Virus record (IMG/VR): IMGVR_UViG_3300006310_000076
Location: 1-31,407 of that record
From: a virus
Length of the DNA stretch: 31,407 nucleotides
Direction: 5' to 3' (one strand)
Below, piece after piece: positions 26,716-31,407 of the stretch (the stretch's first letter is position 1; every line of letters begins with the position of its first letter). Both the position numbers and the translations under genes were made by a program. Under the pieces are notes generated by a model, which saw nothing but the letters and a program-made list of their open reading frames with translations, did not search any database and had not been told where the DNA came from.

Positions 26716-27957
26716 TTATTGACTTCCTACTATATTCATATGTCTGTAATAATTTAAAATTCTTTCTTGTGCATCTTTATTATAAACACCTTCTAATAAA
26801 CTTCCACCTGCAGAACCTTGTATTGTAGTTCCACCAAATGTTGTAGCACCAGATGTTTCCTGTGTCATATCTCCTAATGTTATTGGAAGATTAAAAGCAT
26901 CTACATGAGCTGATGGTGTTAGTAAAGATTTTTTCATAGCATCTAAAGCTGAACCTTTCATGGAAGTTTTAACTTTTTCTAAAGTTGATTTACCATTTAC
27001 ATTAAAAGATTTCTTTCCATTGAAAACATATGAAGTTGGTTCATTTGGATTTGCTAAATGAAAATCTCCTGATTTAGCAAAATTAAATTCTGATTTAAAA
27101 CCTTGACCAGGACTTGTACTTGTTAAATTAGATTGCATCATATCACCAATTTCTTTAGCATTTTGATAAGAATTATTTCCCATAGCAGCATTTGTATAAT
27201 CTGCGTGTGCTCGTATAGCACTTGGGTCCCAATTAGACATTACATTCTCTTTATAAGTTTTATTAATTGTATCTGTTATTGCTCTATCAAATTTATTTGT
27301 TTTAGTAAACCAACTTGTTTTACCTGGAGTATGACTTAGAATTTGTGCTTGAGCATCTATACCTCCAACTACACCTTGTTCTATTAAACCAGCAGCTTGT
27401 TGACTTGTCATTTGACTTACATTACCTCGCATATAATCAAAAGGTCCACCATAACCTTTTACTTTAACACTACCTAATTTTCTACTTTCAAATCTTGCAT
27501 TTCTAAATAAATCTTTAGCACCTCTAGAAATTCTAGAAAAAATATTATCACCTTTTCCCATACTAGAAAATCCTTCTGAAATAGAATTAGTAACACTACG
27601 AAACATACTAGAAATTCTACCAGTTGTAGCTTGATAACCTGTTCTTATCGCATTACCAACATTACCAATAGACCTTATAAATATATTTGAGTGACCCATC
27701 ATACCTGTAGCTTGATAACCTAATTGTGGAACTCCAGCAGTACCTATCATACTACTTAATCCACCCATAGCATAAGGCATAGCAATAGCTAAACCAATCA
27801 TACCCATAGGTCCTAATTTTTTACCTAGTTTTCCTACACCTCTTACTACTGCTTTTCCAACTTTAGCAATACCTCTAGCGATACCTTTAGTAATTTTACT
27901 AATAGGTCTTTTAATTGACCGAGTTACTTTTTTTACTACTTTTGCTACACTTCCCAT
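26716..27957 (-). CDS. Predicted internal virion protein, 413 aa
   Basis: The N-terminus is strongly basic (KVVKKVTRSIKRPISKITKG), followed by GIARGIAKVGKAVVRGVGKL and the glycine-rich hydrophobic LGPMGMIGLAIAMPYAMGGL. Such a start is common in podovirus-like internal virion proteins, where it may contact DNA and membrane. The remainder is Gly/Ser/Asn-rich without enzymatic motifs. It lies in the virion operon between two small basic genes and an acyltransferase. Confidence 0.6.
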   Translation of the reverse strand: MGSVAKVVKKVTRSIKRPISKITKGIARGIAKVGKAVVRGVGKLGKKLGPMGMIGLAIAMPYAMGGLSSMIGTAGVPQLGYQATGMMGHSNIFIRSIGNVGNAIRTGYQATTGRISSMFRSVTNSISEGFSSMGKGDNIFSRISRGAKDLFRNARFESRKLGSVKVKGYGGPFDYMRGNVSQMTSQQAAGLIEQGVVGGIDAQAQILSHTPGKTSWFTKTNKFDRAITDTINKTYKENVMSNWDPSAIRAHADYTNAAMGNNSYQNAKEIGDMMQSNLTSTSPGQGFKSEFNFAKSGDFHLANPNEPTSYVFNGKKSFNVNGKSTLEKVKTSMKGSALDAMKKSLLTPSAHVDAFNLPITLGDMTQETSGATTFGGTTIQGSAGGSLLEGVYNKDAQERILNYYRHMNIVGSQ

Positions 27958-27958
27958 A

Positions 27959-28411
27959 TTATTCCTTTAAAAATTTTCTTTTACCATTTGAAGCTTTTAT
28001 TCTATTTACTCTTTTTACTTTTTGTCCTGTTTTATCTAATCTTAACCAATTAAAATATTCATCATCAGTTAAAATTTTTGAAAAATAACTTGCAGTCCAG
28101 TTATAAATTTCTGTTAATTTATTTTGAGCTGTATTAACTGTATCTATATGCCAACAATTTTCACCACTATCCCAATCAAATTTATTTAATCTTCCTGTTT
28201 GTTTATAATTTTTTTCTACATCATTATTTAAAAATGCCCAGTTAGTAAATGCATAAGCAACTCCTGTATTATCATATCTAAAAACTTTATATTGATTTAA
28301 AGCTACAGAAGGTAAAATATGTTGAGCTACATCATCTTTTGATAAATGATTATAAACATTATGACTTTTATATAAATGTATTGTATCTTGTATATCTTGA
28401 CTTTTATTCAT
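27959..28411 (-). CDS. HlyC-like toxin-activating lysine acyltransferase, 150 aa
   Basis: The sequence follows the HlyC (RTX toxin acyltransferase) family from end to end: HILPSVALNQYKVFRYDNTG, VAYAFTNWAFLNNDVE, WDSGENCWHIDTV, then a C-terminal helix. HlyC transfers a fatty acyl group from acyl-ACP to lysines of a protoxin using His23 and Asp92. Here His22 and Asp90 are at almost the same positions. No RTX toxin is visible in the window, and the gene is embedded in the virion operon, one base from its neighbour. It may acylate a virion or ejection protein to help membrane insertion, or a host protein. Confidence 0.85.
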   Translation of the reverse strand: MNKSQDIQDTIHLYKSHNVYNHLSKDDVAQHILPSVALNQYKVFRYDNTGVAYAFTNWAFLNNDVEKNYKQTGRLNKFDWDSGENCWHIDTVNTAQNKLTEIYNWTASYFSKILTDDEYFNWLRLDKTGQKVKRVNRIKASNGKRKFLKE

Positions 28412-30522
28412 TATGGTGTTTTAGCGTCTTTACCTCTCCAAATATCTAAAGCAAATCCACCTAAAGTTTTTAAAATATCTGCTTTACCTGCATCAGATGC
28501 AGCTTCATTTCCTAAAGCAGCGATTGTAATATTAGCTTGTCTTTCTTCATAATTCTGTGCTGATTCATATTCCCATTTAGCAGCATCTCTCATTTCTTGC
28601 CATAAGAAAGATAAACCTTGATTACTCATATTAAATGAGTTCATAGCATTAGCTTGATTAACAGCATTTTGTCCTGCAGTATTTGCAGTATTCAATTGTC
28701 TTCGCCATTGTACATTTGCTTGTTCAACTAAGTTTGCATTCTGTGTATTAAATTTATTTCGTTCATTATCTAATTGAGAATTAAATTGTGCAATTTGTGT
28801 ATTTAAAGTATTCTCTAATCTATCAGCTTCTAAAGTATTATTCTGATTTAAAGCTGCAACTCTATCTGCTTCAGTTACATTAAACTGACCCATAGCATCA
28901 TCTCTTGCAGCATTCTGTGAATTAATTGTAGCTGCTAAATTATTTACAAATTGATTCATTTGATTTGTACTTGATGCATTAAACTGAGCAGCAGCATTTG
29001 TAGCCGCTTGGTCAGTTAACATACCTTGTTGTCTATTTTGTGTATTAACAACTTCTAATTGTTGAGCATTAGATAAGTTAGCCATATCCATTTGTAAAAA
29101 AGCTTGAGCATTAACTACAGCTTTTTGTTGAGCATTGGATAAATTTTGCATATCCATTGTAGCTAACTGTACAGCATTCTGCATAGTTGCTTGTTGAGTA
29201 TTACTTAAATTTGCAACTTCAAAAGTTCTAAATAAATTAGAATTTGATATAGCAGTTTGTTGTGCATTATTTAAATTTAAAACATCAAACCCTGCAGTTG
29301 TTTGAGCATTTGCTAAAGCTGTTTGTTGACCAGAACTTAAATTAGCTAAAGCCATTTGTTGAGTTAACTGTGCTTGAGTTAATCCAGCTTGTTGTATGTT
29401 AGCTAAGTTTGCTAATCTTACTTGTTGTTGTTGAGCAGCACCAGCTAAAATAGCTTGTTGCTCATTCATAGTATCAAGTTTATTAATTTCTTGAGCAAAC
29501 TGCCCAGTCATCATCTGAGCTTTCATATCATTCTCAGCATTAACTAACTGAGTTTGAAAATTCTGTTGTGCAGATAAAACTTCTGCTTGTTGTTCGTTTG
29601 TTAAATTCTGTGAAGCTCTTTGTTGTAATGCACTTGCATTTGATTGAGCTATAGGTAATGCTGATTGTATAATTGCATTAACTAATGCATCTCTACCAAT
29701 AGTAGATTTACTTAAACCTCTTTGAGCTAAATTCTTTTCTACATTTTCTACTGCACCTCTTGCCCATGTAGGTATAGTACCTGTATCTATTCCATCTAAC
29801 AAAGCAGTTATTTGAGTAGATACTAAAGCATCTGTAGGTAATGCTGCAACTTGTGCTTGTATTCCAGCAGGTTGAGCAACAATTACTTTAGTTACAGAAG
29901 CAGGATTAGTTGCAATTGCTGCCTGAATATTTCCAGGTAGAGTTGCAGTTTGACCAGCTACTGTAGCCGCAGTTCCACTTAATACTTGAGCTAAAGCTCC
30001 ACCAGATAAATTTCCTGAAGCAGCTTGTGCTACTGCAGAACCTGTAGGACCTGCTGATGCTCCTGTAGCAGTACCAGATAAAGCTCCAGTTACTGTTCCA
30101 ATTTGAGCTTGAGTTCCAACTGCACCAGTTTGAGCAGTTCCTGTTTTTGCAGTTCCTAATCCAACACTCATTGTTGAAGTTGTAGGAGCTGTAGGTGTAG
30201 ATACTTGAGCTGCTGTTAAAGCAGTCGGTGTAGTTATTGTTTGTCCTGTAATTGTTTTAGTTCCAACATCAGTCGGAGCTACTTGTGTAGCACCAGTTAA
30301 TAATTCTGGTTGTTGAACAGCTTGAGTTGTATAAGCTTGTTTTGCAGCATCCGCCAGTTCAGGAGTTTTAATTTGAGTTTTAGTATATCTATCTAAATAT
30401 TCATCTCTTGTTCCAACTTTTTGCTGAACAGGTTGAGAAGCTGTAGGGATTTTTTCAAACTTCCTAGCTTCATCTCCGACTGCATATTTTTTTCTTTTAA
30501 TTCTTTTTACTTTTGTTAACAT
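28411..30522 (-). CDS. Ala/Gln/Asn-rich virion protein with 22-residue repeats, 703 aa
   Basis: Three parts are visible: a basic N-terminus with RKKYAVGDE (10-18); an Ala/Thr/Gly-rich low-complexity section (about 85-240); and a Gln/Asn-rich helical section, including nine contiguous 22-residue repeats (307-504). Before the repeats lies ENVEKNLAQRGLSKSTIGRD, and the C-terminus has FLWQEMRDAAKWEYESAQNY. From memory, similar QQ-repeat proteins are conserved in uncultured marine phages. A virion (internal or tail-tube) role is inferred from operon position. It overlaps the genes on both sides by one base. Confidence 0.65.
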   Translation of the reverse strand: MLTKVKRIKRKKYAVGDEARKFEKIPTASQPVQQKVGTRDEYLDRYTKTQIKTPELADAAKQAYTTQAVQQPELLTGATQVAPTDVGTKTITGQTITTPTALTAAQVSTPTAPTTSTMSVGLGTAKTGTAQTGAVGTQAQIGTVTGALSGTATGASAGPTGSAVAQAASGNLSGGALAQVLSGTAATVAGQTATLPGNIQAAIATNPASVTKVIVAQPAGIQAQVAALPTDALVSTQITALLDGIDTGTIPTWARGAVENVEKNLAQRGLSKSTIGRDALVNAIIQSALPIAQSNASALQQRASQNLTNEQQAEVLSAQQNFQTQLVNAENDMKAQMMTGQFAQEINKLDTMNEQQAILAGAAQQQQVRLANLANIQQAGLTQAQLTQQMALANLSSGQQTALANAQTTAGFDVLNLNNAQQTAISNSNLFRTFEVANLSNTQQATMQNAVQLATMDMQNLSNAQQKAVVNAQAFLQMDMANLSNAQQLEVVNTQNRQQGMLTDQAATNAAAQFNASSTNQMNQFVNNLAATINSQNAARDDAMGQFNVTEADRVAALNQNNTLEADRLENTLNTQIAQFNSQLDNERNKFNTQNANLVEQANVQWRRQLNTANTAGQNAVNQANAMNSFNMSNQGLSFLWQEMRDAAKWEYESAQNYEERQANITIAALGNEAASDAGKADILKTLGGFALDIWRGKDAKTP
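29011..29604 (-). repeat. Nine tandem 22-residue protein repeats
   Basis: Residues 307-504 of the 703-aa protein split without gaps into nine 22-residue units. Most begin with L-x-N-x-Q-Q and end in a hydrophobic-A/L-N pattern (for example LSNAQQKAVVNAQAFLQMDM then AN). DNA-level identity is low, so these are old, selected repeats. A 22-residue (2x11) period fits an amphipathic 11/3 helix. Confidence 0.75.
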
Positions 30523-30731
30523 TAGTTTATCATCATTGTTTTAATAACATGAATTAAATTCGCAGCTACTCCTGCAAATACAATCCATAATATTTTTTGT
30601 ATTTGTGAAATTTTATAATCAAGGTGAGATAAATGATTTTCTTTTATATTTTTAATTTCATTATTGATGAGTTTTAATTCACCATGAATTTCTATAATCT
30701 CTTCTCTATTGCTTTGAACTTTATCATTCAT
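30522..30731 (-). CDS. Coiled-coil protein with C-terminal membrane span, 69 aa
   Basis: An acidic coiled coil (REEIIEIHGELKLINNEIKN) followed by one transmembrane segment (ILWIVFAGVAANLIHVIK). The layout is like XhlA-type haemolysin/holin-associated proteins: cytoplasmic coil, single TM. Its stop overlaps the next ATG (TAATG), which ties it to the virion operon. A lysis or virion-membrane role is possible. Confidence 0.6.
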   Translation of the reverse strand: MNDKVQSNREEIIEIHGELKLINNEIKNIKENHLSHLDYKISQIQKILWIVFAGVAANLIHVIKTMMIN

Positions 30732-30733
30732 TA

Positions 30734-30877
30734 TTATCTACCTTGTCCACGATATTTTTTAAAATTTCTCCGCTTAGACTTATTCATTGTTGATGTTATA
30801 GGTCTTCTACCAAGACTGGTTCCTTTATAAATAGGAACATGAGCTTCCTTGTTATATAATCCTTTAGCTTTTGACAT
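30734..30877 (-). CDS. Small basic protein, 47 aa
   Basis: MSKAKGLYNKEAHVPIYKGT followed by SLGRRPITST and a KSKRRNFKKYRGQGR tail. No strong ribosome site is present (AGGAAT is distant). It fills the gap between the tail protein and the TM/coiled-coil gene with only short spacers, supporting a real gene. Probably a nucleic-acid- or virion-binding peptide. Function unknown. Confidence 0.55.
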   Translation of the reverse strand: MSKAKGLYNKEAHVPIYKGTSLGRRPITSTMNKSKRRNFKKYRGQGR

Positions 30878-30895
30878 CTTAACATAAGATTCCTA

Positions 30896-31407
30896 TTAAT
30901 AAATTAAACTAACTCCTGTAATTCTTGCTTCTTTAACTCCGAGACTTTGATTAGCGAAGGAAATTTTATATTGAATACTAGTTCCTGCGGTTACACTCAC
31001 ATCATTAGCTATTGCTTGTAAAACTCCTGTTGAAAAAGTTCCTCCTGCAGCTAAAACACAAGTTGTATAATTAGAACCTCCATCAGCACTTACCTGTGCA
31101 ACAATATCGGTATTTAAAGCATTTGTTCCTACATTATTTTTATATGTGATTACAATTCCAACCTTACTTACAGAAGCATTAGCGACTGTTGCTGTTGAAA
31201 CATAATTTCCTGTTGCATTAGCTACCGAACTACTCAAAGGAGATACAACATCTGTAGAATTTTCAATCCCTCCCGCGGATGCCGTAACAGTAACACCATT
31301 ACCAGAAGTATCCGTAAATGTTGTTGAACCATCTGTTGTGTTAGAGGGTAATGAGAATAAAGTATTTCCGTCTGTTGTAAAAGGTTCTGTTGGTATGGTG
31401 TAAGTTG
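30896..31407 (-). CDS. Tail or fibre-type protein, C-terminal part (truncated by window edge)
   Basis: The frame is open without a stop from the right edge to the TAA at 30896-30898, so the N-terminus lies outside the window. The sequence is Ser/Thr/Gly/Val-rich beta structure (FTDTSGNGVTVTASAGG and later DIVAQVSADGGSNYTTCVLA), ending ARITGVSLIY. This looks like the C-terminal domain of a phage tail fibre or receptor-binding protein, often with LamG/concanavalin-like repeats. Specific receptor unknown. Confidence 0.7.
   Translation of the reverse strand, partial: TYTIPTEPFTTDGNTLFSLPSNTTDGSTTFTDTSGNGVTVTASAGGIENSTDVVSPLSSSVANATGNYVSTATVANASVSKVGIVITYKNNVGTNALNTDIVAQVSADGGSNYTTCVLAAGGTFSTGVLQAIANDVSVTAGTSIQYKISFANQSLGVKEARITGVSLIY

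Noticed and set aside
28411-30522. Array-like repeats resembling a CRISPR or DNA satellite
   Set aside because: The repetition is at the protein level (22 residues); DNA copies differ too much and have no spacers.

Overview
The window is part of an AT-rich tailed-phage genome, most likely a short-tailed (podovirus-like) marine phage of a SAR11-type alphaproteobacterium. The replication genes are T7-like (ssDNA-binding protein, primase-helicase, family A polymerase, PD-(D/E)XK nuclease). The virion genes are of the internal/ejection-protein and tail types seen in podoviruses. The low GC, very tight packing of tiny genes, ribosomal protein S21 gene, Hsp20 gene and familiar small-protein families all resemble uncultured pelagiphages. 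That host assignment is inference. No portal, capsid, terminase, integrase or RNA polymerase gene is visible, so the window is incomplete.

Layout. Positions 1-9400 (+) hold about 45 small genes, mostly overlapping by ATGA or TAATG or following an AAGGAGG-type ribosome site. The recognisable ones are bS21, a LAGLIDADG endonuclease, a LexA-type winged-helix protein, a PD-(D/E)XK nuclease, a lipoprotein and an 11-cysteine metallothionein-like protein. Positions 9391-14222 (+) are the replication block: SSB with its own promoter and terminator, primase-helicase, DNA polymerase and nuclease, followed by a SET-domain methyltransferase. Positions 14606-16497 (+) hold small genes including a zinc ribbon and a T7 gp1.7-like DUF3310 protein. 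The two strands converge at about 16500, and a minus-strand terminator lies at 16279-16308.

The minus strand, read right to left, is the virion block. It begins at the right edge with a truncated tail protein, then a TM/coiled-coil protein, a 703-aa protein with nine 22-residue repeats, an HlyC-like lysine acyltransferase, several internal virion proteins, and a 1452-aa ejection protein ending in a T4-type lysozyme domain. Next is hsp20 behind a sigma70-type promoter with a possible ROSE-like RNA thermometer. Last come a holin-like protein and a run of small membrane, secreted and lipoprotein genes that may serve lysis or the envelope.

How it fits together. Three plus-strand promoter candidates share one architecture (TTGACA, 14 nt, TGn, A/T-rich -10 box), and hsp20 has a TTGACA-N17-TATACT promoter. 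With no phage RNA polymerase in view, this suggests transcription by the host sigma70 enzyme. The most unusual cargo acts on proteins rather than DNA: a SET methyltransferase, an HlyC-like acyltransferase, a small heat-shock protein, S21 and a cysteine-rich metal-binding protein. I saw no tRNA, rRNA, CRISPR array or insertion sequence.
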